A stretch of DNA of 64,000 bases from contig OZ244933.1 in NCBI GenBank assembly GCA_965222065.1, positions 496,001-560,000 on the forward strand, in the 5' to 3' direction. A program made the translations under genes and the position numbers. Shown here piece by piece: positions 17,611 through 27,257 of the stretch. Under the pieces are notes generated by a model. The model searched no databases. It was given only the letters and a program-made list of their open reading frames with translations, and was not told the origin of the DNA. Numbering within the stretch: the first letter of the stretch is position 1; each line of letters starts with the position of its first letter. This stretch comes from GM7GCV1 sp965222065 (lineage in GTDB: Bacteria > Pseudomonadota > Gammaproteobacteria > Pseudomonadales > GM7GCV1).

Positions 17611-20010
17611 TGTACTGGGCCGATCTTCTTCGCCTTTATCCTGGTTTTTTCCACCATGTCCGGTTTTGGATTTTGGCGACGGGAGAGACTCCAGTGCATA
17701 CTCCAGAACCTGATCTATCCACTTGGCAGTCTTGATTTCAAGATCCTGCTTAATATTGTCCGGAATCTCTGCCAGATTCTTGGCATTACCTTCGGGAATA
17801 ATCACCGTTTTAATCCCCGCACGATGGGCAGCCAGTAACTTTTCCTTAACCCCGCCAATGGATAGCACTTCTCCCCGGAGGGTAATTTCCCCGGTCATGG
17901 CCACATCGGAACGCACGGGAATTCCCGTCAGCTCGGAAACAAGGGCAGTAACCATGCCAACCCCGGCACTGGGGCCATCCTTGGGCGTTGCCCCTTCCGG
18001 CACGTGTATATGAATGTCCCGACTGCTGGCAAAATCCTCATCAATTCCAAGGGAGTTGGCTCTTCCACGAACGACCGTCAATGCTGCCTGGATGGACTCC
18101 TGCATCACATCACCAAGCGAGCCGGTCTTGATCACCTTGCCTGTGCCTTTTACTGAAGAGGCTTCAATCGTAAGTATTTCTCCACCAACCTGTGTCCAGG
18201 CCAGGCCGGTAACCTGCCCGATTCGATTGGTGTCTTCAGCCACACCATGGGTGAATTTCTCAACGCCTAGATATTCCTCAAGATTTTTGGCCTTGATGGT
18301 GACAGGCTGCAGTTTTTTCGACCGGCTGTTCTGTTTAACGACCTTGCGGCATAGCTTGGCAATTTCCCGGTCAAATCCACGTACACCGGCTTCCCTGGTG
18401 TAATGCTGGATAATACTTCTCAATGCTTCGGTTTCGACCTTGATTTCATTCTTTTTCAAGCCATTTGCCTTGGCCTGTCTTGGGAGCAGATAACGTTCAG
18501 CAATAGCTATTTTTTCGTCTTCGGTATAACCAGGCAGACGAATAACTTCCATCCGGTCCAGAAGTGGTCCCGGAATGTTCATTGAGTTTGCCGTACAGAC
18601 AAACAGTACTTCCGACAGGTCGTAATCAACTTCCAGGTAATGGTCATTGAAGGAATTGTTTTGTTCCGGGTCGAGCACTTCAAGCAGGGCTGACGCCGGA
18701 TCCCCGCGGAAATCCATGCCCATTTTGTCGATCTCGTCCAACAGGAATAATGGATTCTTTACTTCAACCTTGGCGAGTTTCTGGGCAATTTTGCCTGGCA
18801 TGGAACCTATATAGGTCCGCCGGTGACCGCGTATCTCCGCTTCATCACGTACACCACCCAGGGACATACGTACAAATTTACGGTTGGTGGCTTTGGCAAT
18901 GGATTCACCCAGTGATGTCTTACCGACACCCGGGGGGCCTACCAGGCAAAGAATCGGGCCTTTCAGCTTCTTAACGCGCTTCTGGACAGCGAGAAACTCG
19001 AGTATGCGTTCCTTGACTTCCTCCAGGCCATAATGATCCTCTTCCAGGATCTTCTCGGCCTGCTCCAGATTATGTCGCAGACGGGTTTTCTTGTGCCAGG
19101 GCACAGAAATCATCCAGTCAATATAATTCCTCAGCACAGAGGCCTCGGCCGACATGGGCGACATCATTTTTAATTTGCCCAGTTCTGTCAGGGCCTTTTC
19201 CTCGGCAGCACTCGGCATCTTGGCCGCTTTAATCTTTTCCTCGAGCTCTTCCAGTTCACTGGAACCATCAATGTCGCCAAGCTCCTTCTGAATAGCTTTC
19301 ATTTGCTCGTTCAGATAGTACTCTCGCTGGCTTTTCTCCATTTGTTTCTTGACCCGCGAGCGTATTTTTTTCTCGACCTGCTGTACGTCCGCCTCTATAT
19401 CGAGCATTGCCAGGACTCGTTCAGCACGTTCTACAACGTCCGGGGTTTCCAGGATTTCCTGCTTCGAAGACAGGTCGACAGACAGGTGCATGGCAATACT
19501 GTCTACCAGGACAGGCAGGCGTTTAATATCGTTCAGCGATGCCAGCACTTCCCGAGGTATCTTTTTGCTGGATTCTGCGTAGTTGACCAACTCTTCCTTT
19601 AGCGCCCTGAGAAGAACTTCCGCTTCCTGGTCTGCGGGCTGACTTTCTTCCAGTACCTTATATTCAGCGGCCAGGTATTGGTCATCGACAAACTTGATAT
19701 TGGACAGGTTTACCCGCTCCTGACCTTCCACAAGGATCTTCAGCGTACCATCAGGCAGCTTGAGCATTTGCAGGATGTTGGCAAGTGTCCCTGTACTGTA
19801 TAAGTCACCATCCGCCGGGTCGTCTACTTCGGATTCATGCTGAGCCACAAGCAGCAACTGCTTGTTGGTTTGATCCACCGCCATTTCGATGGCCTGAACG
19901 GACTTCTCACGGCCAACAAACAGGGGAATCACCATTTCGGGGTAAACAACAACATCCCGAAGCGGTATCAGTGGCAGACTCTCTTCGATGGAGAATGGAA
20001 AATTACTCAT
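17605..20010 (-). CDS. lon: ATP-dependent protease La
   Basis: 801-residue cytosolic AAA+ serine protease degrading misfolded and regulatory proteins. The N-terminal substrate-binding domain (about 10-205) and a coiled coil precede the AAA+ module. This has Walker A GPPGVGKT (near residue 357) and a DEIDK Walker B. The protease domain carries the Ser-Lys dyad in DGPSAG and GGVKEKLL. Gene order clpX-lon-hupB is the conserved one. A heat-shock-type promoter lies 41 nt upstream. The short C-terminal tail rich in Lys, Gly and Asp is variable among Lon proteins. Confidence 0.98.
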   Translation of the reverse strand: MSNFPFSIEESLPLIPLRDVVVYPEMVIPLFVGREKSVQAIEMAVDQTNKQLLLVAQHESEVDDPADGDLYSTGTLANILQMLKLPDGTLKILVEGQERVNLSNIKFVDDQYLAAEYKVLEESQPADQEAEVLLRALKEELVNYAESSKKIPREVLASLNDIKRLPVLVDSIAMHLSVDLSSKQEILETPDVVERAERVLAMLDIEADVQQVEKKIRSRVKKQMEKSQREYYLNEQMKAIQKELGDIDGSSELEELEEKIKAAKMPSAAEEKALTELGKLKMMSPMSAEASVLRNYIDWMISVPWHKKTRLRHNLEQAEKILEEDHYGLEEVKERILEFLAVQKRVKKLKGPILCLVGPPGVGKTSLGESIAKATNRKFVRMSLGGVRDEAEIRGHRRTYIGSMPGKIAQKLAKVEVKNPLFLLDEIDKMGMDFRGDPASALLEVLDPEQNNSFNDHYLEVDYDLSEVLFVCTANSMNIPGPLLDRMEVIRLPGYTEDEKIAIAERYLLPRQAKANGLKKNEIKVETEALRSIIQHYTREAGVRGFDREIAKLCRKVVKQNSRSKKLQPVTIKAKNLEEYLGVEKFTHGVAEDTNRIGQVTGLAWTQVGGEILTIEASSVKGTGKVIKTGSLGDVMQESIQAALTVVRGRANSLGIDEDFASSRDIHIHVPEGATPKDGPSAGVGMVTALVSELTGIPVRSDVAMTGEITLRGEVLSIGGVKEKLLAAHRAGIKTVIIPEGNAKNLAEIPDNIKQDLEIKTAKWIDQVLEYALESLPSPKSKTGHGGKNQDKGEEDRPSTH

Positions 20011-20050
20011 GCAAACTCTAGACCTTTAACTCTTGCGTGTTACTAGAGAA

Positions 20051-20078
20051 TATTGGGGTAACAGCACGGCATTGCAAG
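20051..20078 (-). promoter_or_regulatory. lon: RpoH (sigma-32)-type promoter of lon
   Basis: The minus strand reads CTTGCAA (20072-20078), a 13-nt spacer, then CCCCAATA (20051-20058). This is close to the sigma-32 consensus CTTGAAA-N11-16-CCCCATNT. It lies 41 nt before the lon ATG. Part of an inverted repeat ACAGCAC/GTGCTGT (20061-20083) overlaps the -35 and spacer. lon is a classic heat-shock gene, so context supports the call. Confidence 0.75.
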
Positions 20079-20106
20079 TGCTGTAAAAAAGAAAAAGCAG
20101 GTGCGA

Positions 20107-21393
20107 TTAGTCTTCGGAACTGGCCTGTGCTTGCCCGGAGGTTTCATACACCAGGATTGGATCGCTTTCGCCCTTGATGACACTGGCATCAATAACGACT
20201 TTGACGACATCTGGCAAAGAGGGGATTTGATACATGGTATCGAGCAGGACGGACTCAAGGATTGAACGAAGCCCGCGTGCGCCGGTTTTTCGCTCCAATG
20301 CCTGGTCGGCAATAGCCTTCAGTGCATCCTCACGGAAATCCAGCTCGACATTTTCCATTTCAAAGAGCCTGGCATATTGCTTGGTCAATGCGTTATTCGG
20401 CTCGGTCAAAATGCGTATAAGTGCATCTTCGTCCAGCTCTTCCAAAGTAGCAATCACAGGCAGGCGGCCAATAAACTCGGGGATCAGGCCATACTTGATC
20501 AGATCGCCTGGCTCGACGGCACTGAACACCTCGCCAAGACTTCTGGATTCATTTTTGCCCTTGACCTCGGCAGAGAAGCCTATACCACCCTTTTCGGTCC
20601 GGTCCCGAATAACCTTGTCCAGACCGGCAAAGGCGCCACCACAAATAAACAGGATATTTGAGGTGTCTACTTGGAGAAACTCCTGCTGCGGGTGTTTACG
20701 CCCACCTTGGGGAGGCACGGAAGCCACGGTTCCCTCAATCAGTTTGAGCAGCGCCTGCTGCACACCCTCCCCTGAAACATCACGGGTAATCGAGGGGTTG
20801 TCCGATTTGCGGGAAATCTTGTCAATTTCATCTATGTAGACAATGCCCTGCTGGGCTTTTTCCACATCGTAGTCACATTTCTGCAACAGCTTCTGGATAA
20901 TGTTTTCAACATCCTCACCGACATAACCGGCCTCGGTGAGGGTCGTTGCATCCGCAATGGTAAATGGCACGTTAAGCAGCCGTGCCAGTGTTTCTGCCAA
21001 CAGGGTCTTACCACAGCCTGTGGGGCCGATTAGCAAGATATTACTTTTACCCAGCTCGACGCTGGAATCAGAAGTTTTGCCCGGGTTGCGCAGACGCTTG
21101 TAGTGGTTGTACACAGCGACAGACAAAACTTTTTTGGCCTGGTCCTGGCCAATGACATAATCGCCAAGGATGTCCTTGATTTCCTTGGGCGTAGGCAGCT
21201 TGGCTTCACCGGTAGCGGCTTCGCTTTCCTCAATTTCTTCACGGATGATGTCATTGCAAAGGTCAACGCACTCATCACAGATGAATACCGAAGGGCCCGC
21301 AATTAGTTTGCGTACATCATGCTGGCTCTTGCCACAAAAGGAGCAATACAGCAGTTTGTTTTCTTCGTTGTTGCCTTTTTCTTTGTCCGACAT
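20107..21393 (-). CDS. clpX: ATP-dependent Clp protease ATP-binding subunit ClpX
   Basis: 428-residue AAA+ unfoldase that feeds substrates to ClpP. The N-terminal zinc-binding domain has Cys17, Cys20, Cys39 and Cys42 (CSFC, CDEC). Walker A is GPTGCGKT and Walker B is VYIDEIDK. The pore loop region and the ClpP-binding IGF-like loop (GGIGFSAEV) are present. Length is normal (E. coli 424). It follows clpP by 69 nt. Confidence 0.98.
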   Translation of the reverse strand: MSDKEKGNNEENKLLYCSFCGKSQHDVRKLIAGPSVFICDECVDLCNDIIREEIEESEAATGEAKLPTPKEIKDILGDYVIGQDQAKKVLSVAVYNHYKRLRNPGKTSDSSVELGKSNILLIGPTGCGKTLLAETLARLLNVPFTIADATTLTEAGYVGEDVENIIQKLLQKCDYDVEKAQQGIVYIDEIDKISRKSDNPSITRDVSGEGVQQALLKLIEGTVASVPPQGGRKHPQQEFLQVDTSNILFICGGAFAGLDKVIRDRTEKGGIGFSAEVKGKNESRSLGEVFSAVEPGDLIKYGLIPEFIGRLPVIATLEELDEDALIRILTEPNNALTKQYARLFEMENVELDFREDALKAIADQALERKTGARGLRSILESVLLDTMYQIPSLPDVVKVVIDASVIKGESDPILVYETSGQAQASSED

Positions 21394-21462
21394 GTCTTGT
21401 GCAGGTAAGTCTTTTTAAACAACTTCTACGCTATAGGAAAGCGGTGATGGTGTAAACCCAAA

Positions 21463-22110
21463 CTAGCGCTTGGTAACGATCTCGTCAACAAGTCCGTATT
21501 CCTTGGATTCTTCTGCATTCATGAAGCGATCCCGCTCTGTATCCAGAGCAATTTGCTCTATCGACTGCCCGGTGTGCTGGGCCATCAAATGGTTCAGGCG
21601 CTCACGAATTTTGAGAATTTCCTGGGCATGAATATGGATGTCTGACGCCTGACCCTGGGCCCCGCCACTGGGCTGGTGAATCATTACCCGGCTGTTGGGC
21701 AAGCAGAAGCGTTTTCCGGAAGCACCGGCAGTAAGCAGAAAGGCCCCCATGCTGCAGGCCTGGCCTATACACATGGTACTGATATCCGGTTTGACAAACT
21801 GCATGGTGTCGTAAATGGACATACCGGCAGTCACAGAGCCTCCCGGCGAGTTGATATAGAGGTGAATATCCTTATCCGGGTTTTCAGACTCTAAAAACAG
21901 CATCTGGGCCACAATCAGGTTGGCACTGTGATCATCCACCGGGCCTACCAGGAAAATAACCCTTTCCTTCAGCAGCCGGGAATAAATGTCGTAAGAGCGC
22001 TCGCCGCGTGAGGACTGCTCGACGACGATCGGCACCATGCCGAGCCCTTGAGGGTCAGCTGCTTCAGCCTGGCCGCCCAGCTGTGCGGAATAATTATATT
22101 TGGCGCTCAT
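21463..22110 (-). CDS. clpP: ATP-dependent Clp protease proteolytic subunit
   Basis: 215-residue ClpP peptidase forming the 14-mer chamber for ClpX and ClpA. The catalytic triad is Ser120 (GQACSMG), His145 (VMIHQPSGG) and Asp194 (TERD). The start at 22110 is preferred because AGGAGAAGTA precedes that ATG; an upstream in-frame ATG at 22161 lacks such a site. The roughly 30 residues before PIVVEQ are likely a propeptide. It lies between tig and clpX in the conserved order. Confidence 0.97.
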   Translation of the reverse strand: MSAKYNYSAQLGGQAEAADPQGLGMVPIVVEQSSRGERSYDIYSRLLKERVIFLVGPVDDHSANLIVAQMLFLESENPDKDIHLYINSPGGSVTAGMSIYDTMQFVKPDISTMCIGQACSMGAFLLTAGASGKRFCLPNSRVMIHQPSGGAQGQASDIHIHAQEILKIRERLNHLMAQHTGQSIEQIALDTERDRFMNAEESKEYGLVDEIVTKR

Positions 22111-22189
22111 TACTTCTCCTGATTCGTTGGCACGGTTAGACACTATACGTTCAGCGATCAATGCTGAAAACAGATATCGCGGGCACCTA

Positions 22190-23497
22190 CTACTTTTTCG
22201 CCATCAACTCGGCGTAGGTTAACTTGACCGGAGTAACCTTGGCGAGAGCTTCAATATGCTTGACGACCTGGTCTTCCAGAACCTTCATTTGAATACTGTT
22301 CAGCAGGTTTTCATTGCTGTAGTAATACTGTTCAACCTGTTCGGGGTCCTCATAGCCTTCAGCCATTTTGGAAATCTCTGCCTTGACGGAATCCGCATCG
22401 GCGTTAATCCCCTCTTTCCTGACCAGCTCGGAAATTAACAGGCCCAGCTTGACCCGCTTGCTGGCCTCTTCTGCAAAGGGCTCATCCGGAAGCTGGCTGA
22501 GATCCAGGTTTTCTGCCTGCCCGCCATATTGCTGGAACATTTCCCGCTTGGCTCTGGCAATCTCGTCCTTAACCATGGACTGGGGCATTTCCAGCTCATG
22601 CAGCTCACAAAGGGCGTCCATCACCTGGTTTTTCTTGTACTGGAGCTGTTTCTTTTCGAGTTCACGCTCCATATTGGAACGCACTTCTGACTTCAACGTT
22701 TCCAGATCACCGTCTTCCACGCCAAAGTTCTTGATAAATTCTTCGTCGATCTCTGGCAATACACGTTCTTTTACTTCCTTCATGGTGATTGCAAAGACCG
22801 CATCCTTACCTTTCAGGTGTTCCGCCTGATAATCCTCCGGAAAAGTCACTTCCACATTGCGCTTGTCACCGGCTTTCATGCCGACAATGCCTGACTCGAA
22901 ACCTGGGATCATCTGGCCGCTGCCAAGCTCCAGACTGGAGCCCTCGGCGCGCCCGCCTTCAAACTCTTCACCATCGATACTGCCGACGAAATCAATGATT
23001 ACCGTGTCCCCTTCTTTGGCTGCACGATCTACCGTTTCAGTGGTAGCACTCTGTTTGCGCAAGGTTTCCAGCATCTCGTCAACATCAGAATCGGTCACTT
23101 CCACATCGGCTGACTCAATCTCGATTTTCGACAGATCACCGACTTCCACCTCTGGATAAACTTCAAATACAGCGGTGTAGCTGAATTCTTCCGCGTCTTT
23201 TGCCGGTTCTTCCAGGTTTTCAATAGTTGGCTGCCCGGCGGGGCGAATTTCTTCCTGGGCAAGTGCTTCGCCATAGCTTTTGTTCACCAGCTCGCCCAAT
23301 ACTTCCTGCCGAACACCGGCACCAAAGCGCTGCTCCAGGACATTCATCGGTACCTTGCCCTTGCGGAACCCCTTGATCACGACGGTCTTCTGGGCCTTTT
23401 TCAGGCGCTCGGAAACTTGTTGATTGATATCGGCTGTGGGCAGGCTAACCGTCATACGGCGTTCCAGACCTGTAGTAGCTTCGACAGAAACTTGCAT
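22190..23497 (-). CDS. tig: Trigger factor
   Basis: 435-residue ribosome-associated chaperone and peptidyl-prolyl isomerase. The ribosome-binding loop GFRKGKVP is near residues 45-52. The FKBP-type PPIase domain spans about 155-245 (GDTVIIDFVG, GFESGIVGMKAG), and the remaining helical part forms the client cradle. The start at 23497 is chosen because GAGGATAATA precedes it; a second ATG 12 nt upstream has no Shine-Dalgarno. It follows tRNA-Leu by 40 nt with no terminator between, so the two share a transcript. Confidence 0.97.
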   Translation of the reverse strand: MQVSVEATTGLERRMTVSLPTADINQQVSERLKKAQKTVVIKGFRKGKVPMNVLEQRFGAGVRQEVLGELVNKSYGEALAQEEIRPAGQPTIENLEEPAKDAEEFSYTAVFEVYPEVEVGDLSKIEIESADVEVTDSDVDEMLETLRKQSATTETVDRAAKEGDTVIIDFVGSIDGEEFEGGRAEGSSLELGSGQMIPGFESGIVGMKAGDKRNVEVTFPEDYQAEHLKGKDAVFAITMKEVKERVLPEIDEEFIKNFGVEDGDLETLKSEVRSNMERELEKKQLQYKKNQVMDALCELHELEMPQSMVKDEIARAKREMFQQYGGQAENLDLSQLPDEPFAEEASKRVKLGLLISELVRKEGINADADSVKAEISKMAEGYEDPEQVEQYYYSNENLLNSIQMKVLEDQVVKHIEALAKVTPVKLTYAELMAKK

Positions 23498-23537
23498 TAT
23501 TATCCTCACGAAAAATCGAATACTGACCGCCAGAATT

Positions 23538-23623
<86 letters not shown>

Positions 23624-23693
23624 CATTCTGTGCAGTCTATTTCGGGCTCCGGGAGGCTATATGCTTGATCCGGTGGCCCTAAAAGGGGGCGCG

Positions 23694-23722
23694 ATTTTGC
23701 CACAGAGAAAGAAAGGCTTCAA
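23694..23722 (-). promoter_or_regulatory. Sigma-70 promoter of the tRNA-Leu-tig unit
   Basis: TTGAAG (23717-23722) and CAAAAT (23694-23699) are 17 nt apart on the minus strand, followed by a CGCGCCCC discriminator. The transcript would begin about 70 nt before the tRNA. Confidence 0.65.
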
Positions 23723-23791
23723 TTGATTTGGCTCGTCGCCATCATTTAAAAAAAGCGTCAGGCTATCTGTCCGCGAAAAGCACTTATACGT

Positions 23792-24499
23792 TCAGTAAAT
23801 CAACTCCAGTACTTCAACATAAACTTCTTCCCCTGCCAGGCAATAACGCCACTTCAGCTCAAAGTCCAAAAGCCTAACGCCATAAGTCCGGGTTTCATCT
23901 ATCTTTTGATACGCTGGTCGTGGGTCTTGCGCGAGAATCTCGCTAATCAACGCCTGCACATCTGCTTTCTGGCCATCTTGTATTGCGTCAATCTGGTTCA
24001 TCGCCTGAGCAGTAAACTGAATGGGCAGAGCCACGGGTGCTGCCTGTGCCAGTTGATTACTTGCCGCCGCAACCGAGTCCACGTAGGGCAGATAGGGCTT
24101 AATATCTAGCACGGGTGTACCATCAAGCAAATCCACCCCGGATATACTTATCCTTACCTGTTTGTCGACATCAATGCGGTCAAGCTTTACCACAGACATG
24201 CCAATAGGGTTGGGACGGTGCGTGGAGCGCGTCGCAAAGACCCCCACTTTTTTATTTCCTCCCAGCCGCGGCGGGCGCACCCGGGAGGCCCAGCCCTCAT
24301 GCACGGTTTCGTGAAAAACAAACTGCACCCAAATATGGGTGCTCAGCTCCAGCCCTTCGACCGTAGCCGGCGGGAAATGATCCAGTAACTGAATGGTAGC
24401 CCGGGCGTGGGGAGCCAGTCCTGGCTGACGAGGAATGGCAAACTTTTGCTTAAAGCAGGACTCAACGTAACCTATGGGAGAAAAATGAAATTGGTCCAT
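23792..24499 (-). CDS. trmO: tRNA t6A37 N6-methyltransferase TrmO
   Basis: 235-residue SAM-dependent enzyme that methylates N6-threonylcarbamoyl-adenosine at position 37 of tRNA-Thr in E. coli. The N-terminal TsaA/TrmO beta-barrel (about 1-150) shows PIGYVES, the SAM-site segment RSTHRPNPIG and GVDLLDGTPVLDIKPYLPY. The C-terminal part (about 165-235, RTYGVRLLDFELKWRY) is the usual small extra domain. Divergent from the GGDEF gene. Confidence 0.92.
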   Translation of the reverse strand: MDQFHFSPIGYVESCFKQKFAIPRQPGLAPHARATIQLLDHFPPATVEGLELSTHIWVQFVFHETVHEGWASRVRPPRLGGNKKVGVFATRSTHRPNPIGMSVVKLDRIDVDKQVRISISGVDLLDGTPVLDIKPYLPYVDSVAAASNQLAQAAPVALPIQFTAQAMNQIDAIQDGQKADVQALISEILAQDPRPAYQKIDETRTYGVRLLDFELKWRYCLAGEEVYVEVLELIY

Positions 24500-24707
24500 T
24501 GCGCGTTTGGTCTATTAACAGGTGGCATTCAGCAACACAAAAGACATCTTACCCAATTTCTTTCGCAGCACCGTCAATAAAAATAATTCTGGCCAGGTTC
24601 GCAAACAGGCTTCCCGGGGCTTGTCATTACCCGTCTATCATTGGAAACTTTGTCTCGTCTTTTTTATAACGCAACCATAGCGAATCTCGCTCAGGGGAAC
24701 ACAACCT

Positions 24708-25769
24708 ATGTCATCACTTATTCCAGATAACGAAAAAGACAGACTGGATTCACTAGCCTCTTACGAGATTCTCGATACCCGTCCGGAACAGGAATATACC
24801 GATCTGGTGGAATTTGCAGCTGAAATCTTCAAGGTACCACTTGCCAGTATTTCCCTGGTCGACTCCGACCGTGTCTGGTTTAAGGCACAAACCGGCTATG
24901 ACGTTGATCAGGTGCCCCGGGATTTTACTTTTTGCTCACAGGCTATCCTTAGCTCAAAGCCCCTGATCATCCACAATACCCGGGCAGATGCGGCAACCGC
25001 AAAAGTGGGCATTGTCACGAATGCGCCCTACATCCAGTTTTACATGGGTGTCCCACTGATCAGTGAGGATGGCCAGTGTATTGGTGTTTTATCGGTTGCC
25101 AACAGCGAGCCAATGAAACCCGGCAAATTTCAAAAACGGGCACTGACACAACTGGCCAATGCATGCTCTACCCTCTTGGAACTGCGCCGGACAAGGTTAC
25201 AGCTCGAAAACCAGCAACTACTGGTTAAGGGGTACAAAGAACAGATTGCCGCCATGCACGCGGAAGTTGCCAACCTGTCCCGTACCGATGAGCTCACCGG
25301 GCTTTGGAACCGAAAAAGCCTTACTTACGAGCTTGGCAAAGAACTAAGCCGTAGCCGTCGAACAGGCAGTACATTTGCCCTGCTAAAGCTGGATCTGGAC
25401 AATTTTTCCGGAGTGAACGACAAGCACGGGAGAGAATACGCGGACGAAACCCTGAGGTCCCTGGGCAACCTGCTAAGAGAAGCCACCCGGGACACGGATC
25501 TTTGCTGCCGTTATGGCGGCGATGAATTCATGATTCTTATGCCGAATACGGACCGGGCCAAAGCAAATCTGGTGGCCAACCGAATCAAAACCAACCTGAG
25601 AAACATGGAAGGCGTCTTTGAGCCCATGACCGCCAGCATTGGTGTCGCTGTTGCCCTGGCCGCCCAGGCTTCCGTTGACGATATTCTTGAACTTGCCAAC
25701 AAATCGATGCTTAACGCCAAACAACAGGGCGGAAACTCGATTGAGATTGAGGCCTTTTACGGCACCTAG
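24708..25769 (+). CDS. GAF-GGDEF diguanylate cyclase
   Basis: 353-residue soluble signalling protein. A GAF sensor domain (about 25-155) is joined by a short coiled coil (155-192) to a GGDEF domain (193-350). The active-site motif GGDEF is at residues 270-274. An allosteric I-site RDTD (261-264) lies exactly five residues upstream, so product inhibition by cyclic di-GMP is expected. No membrane helix or signal peptide is present. The GAF ligand cannot be told from sequence. The ATG follows AGGGGAACACAACCT. Confidence 0.92.
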   Translation: MSSLIPDNEKDRLDSLASYEILDTRPEQEYTDLVEFAAEIFKVPLASISLVDSDRVWFKAQTGYDVDQVPRDFTFCSQAILSSKPLIIHNTRADAATAKVGIVTNAPYIQFYMGVPLISEDGQCIGVLSVANSEPMKPGKFQKRALTQLANACSTLLELRRTRLQLENQQLLVKGYKEQIAAMHAEVANLSRTDELTGLWNRKSLTYELGKELSRSRRTGSTFALLKLDLDNFSGVNDKHGREYADETLRSLGNLLREATRDTDLCCRYGGDEFMILMPNTDRAKANLVANRIKTNLRNMEGVFEPMTASIGVAVALAAQASVDDILELANKSMLNAKQQGGNSIEIEAFYGT

Positions 25770-25786
25770 AGCAGTCCACCCGGAAG

Positions 25787-27196
25787 TTATTTCCTATCCG
25801 GGTGAATGGCTTCGGCCAGTGCCGGCTTCCAGCGCAACTTTTTCTCGATAGACGCAATAATCATGCTGGCAATATCCTTGCCGGTCGCTGATTCAATTCC
25901 CTCCAGACCAGGAGACGAGTTAACCTCCAGCAACAGGGGACCATTTTCCGAACGGATAATATCCACACCGGCAACCTGCAAACCCAATACCTTGGCGGCC
26001 TTGATTGCCAGACGCCTCTCCTCGGCTGTGATCTTGACAATATGGGCCGTGCCTCCCTGGTGAATATTTGCACGGAACTCTCCTGCGGCAGCTCGTCGCT
26101 CAATAGACGCCACCACCTTGCCGTCAATCACAAAGCAACGCAGGTCGCGTCCGCGAGCCTCCTTGATAAACTGCTGAACCAGAAGATTGGCTCGCAATGC
26201 CTTGAACGCATTAATCACTGACTCGGCCGCCTTATGGGTTTCTGCCAGTACAACGCCCTTTCCTTGGGTTCCCTCGAGCAGCTTAACGATCAGGGGAGCA
26301 CCACCCACCATCTCGATCAGATCCTTGGTATCCATGGGGGAGTTGGCAAAGCCGGTGGTCGGAATGTTGATCCCGTTTTTTAACAGCAACTGAAGACTGA
26401 ACAATTTGTCCCGGGACTGGGAAATAGAGGCAGATGAGTTGGTTGTATATACCCCCATGCTTTCAAATTGCCGAGCCAGTGCCGTTCCGTAATAAGTCAT
26501 ACTCGGCCGAATACGTGTAATGACCGCATCCAGGGAGTTGAGGGATTTACCGCCGCGGTAATGCGCTTCAGGCTCATCGGCATCCAGCTTCATATAGCAC
26601 TGACTGATATTGACGAAGGTGGCCTTGTGGCCACGTTCCCGTGCTGCTTCGAGCAGGCGCTGATTGCTATACAGTTCTTCATTGCTGGCCAGCAGGGCGA
26701 TTCTCAAGCCGGCTGTAACCGGCCGTGAGACACGATAAAAAGACTCCAGCTCGTGCATGTCATGATCACCCAGAGTGCACGTAAGGCCTGGATCCACCAT
26801 AAGTCGCCCCATCATGGCTTCCCTTCCAAGAAGCATTCGATAGCCCATGGAATCCCGGTTGGCGAGCGTAACTTCGATCGGCCATACCTCACCACCAAGT
26901 TCAAGATCTGTCATGACGACGTAACGCGATTCAGACTCGCCACTTGAGCTTTTAATCACCCGCTTGTCGATAACCGGGCGCTCACATCGCAGCGAGGGAT
27001 AGCGTCGGCCCTGCAACGGATGAAGCTCAAAACTAACCCAGCTCTCACCGTCACGCTTAAATCGCTGGATATTAAATGCGTGGATGCTGGATGTTTTCGC
27101 GCCGGAATCAACTCGTGCCTTTATCATGGGCACGCCGAGATCCAGCAGACCGCACCATTCAGCACGACCTACTACTTTTTTACTGTTCGTTTCCAC
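25787..27196 (-). CDS. Fusion of a RimB-like retropepsin domain to a RimK-type ATP-grasp ligase
   Basis: 469-residue two-domain protein starting at GTG with GGAGGTTAA upstream. Residues about 10-145 form the 'ATP-dependent zinc protease'/RimB-like domain with the retropepsin-type DSGA motif (Asp30). Residues about 160-455 are a RimK ATP-grasp ligase (PLIVKLLEGTQGKGV, GRDLRCFVIDG, VAGVDIIRSENGPLLLEVNSSPGLEGIE). RimK adds glutamates to the C-terminus of ribosomal protein S6, and RimB is reported to trim them in Pseudomonas. Both activities would here lie in one chain. The substrate is inferred; other ATP-grasp peptide ligations remain possible. Confidence 0.85.
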   Translation of the reverse strand: METNSKKVVGRAEWCGLLDLGVPMIKARVDSGAKTSSIHAFNIQRFKRDGESWVSFELHPLQGRRYPSLRCERPVIDKRVIKSSSGESESRYVVMTDLELGGEVWPIEVTLANRDSMGYRMLLGREAMMGRLMVDPGLTCTLGDHDMHELESFYRVSRPVTAGLRIALLASNEELYSNQRLLEAARERGHKATFVNISQCYMKLDADEPEAHYRGGKSLNSLDAVITRIRPSMTYYGTALARQFESMGVYTTNSSASISQSRDKLFSLQLLLKNGINIPTTGFANSPMDTKDLIEMVGGAPLIVKLLEGTQGKGVVLAETHKAAESVINAFKALRANLLVQQFIKEARGRDLRCFVIDGKVVASIERRAAAGEFRANIHQGGTAHIVKITAEERRLAIKAAKVLGLQVAGVDIIRSENGPLLLEVNSSPGLEGIESATGKDIASMIIASIEKKLRWKPALAEAIHPDRK

Positions 27197-27257
27197 TTAA
27201 CCTCCAGAAACGTGCCACCTGGGCGTTTATTTTCTTGATACCTAAGTGCAATTCTTT

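Noticed and set aside
20061..20083. ACAGCAC/GTGCTGT as the clpX terminator
   Set aside because: No U-tract follows the stem on either strand, and the sequence overlaps a better explanation, the lon heat-shock promoter.
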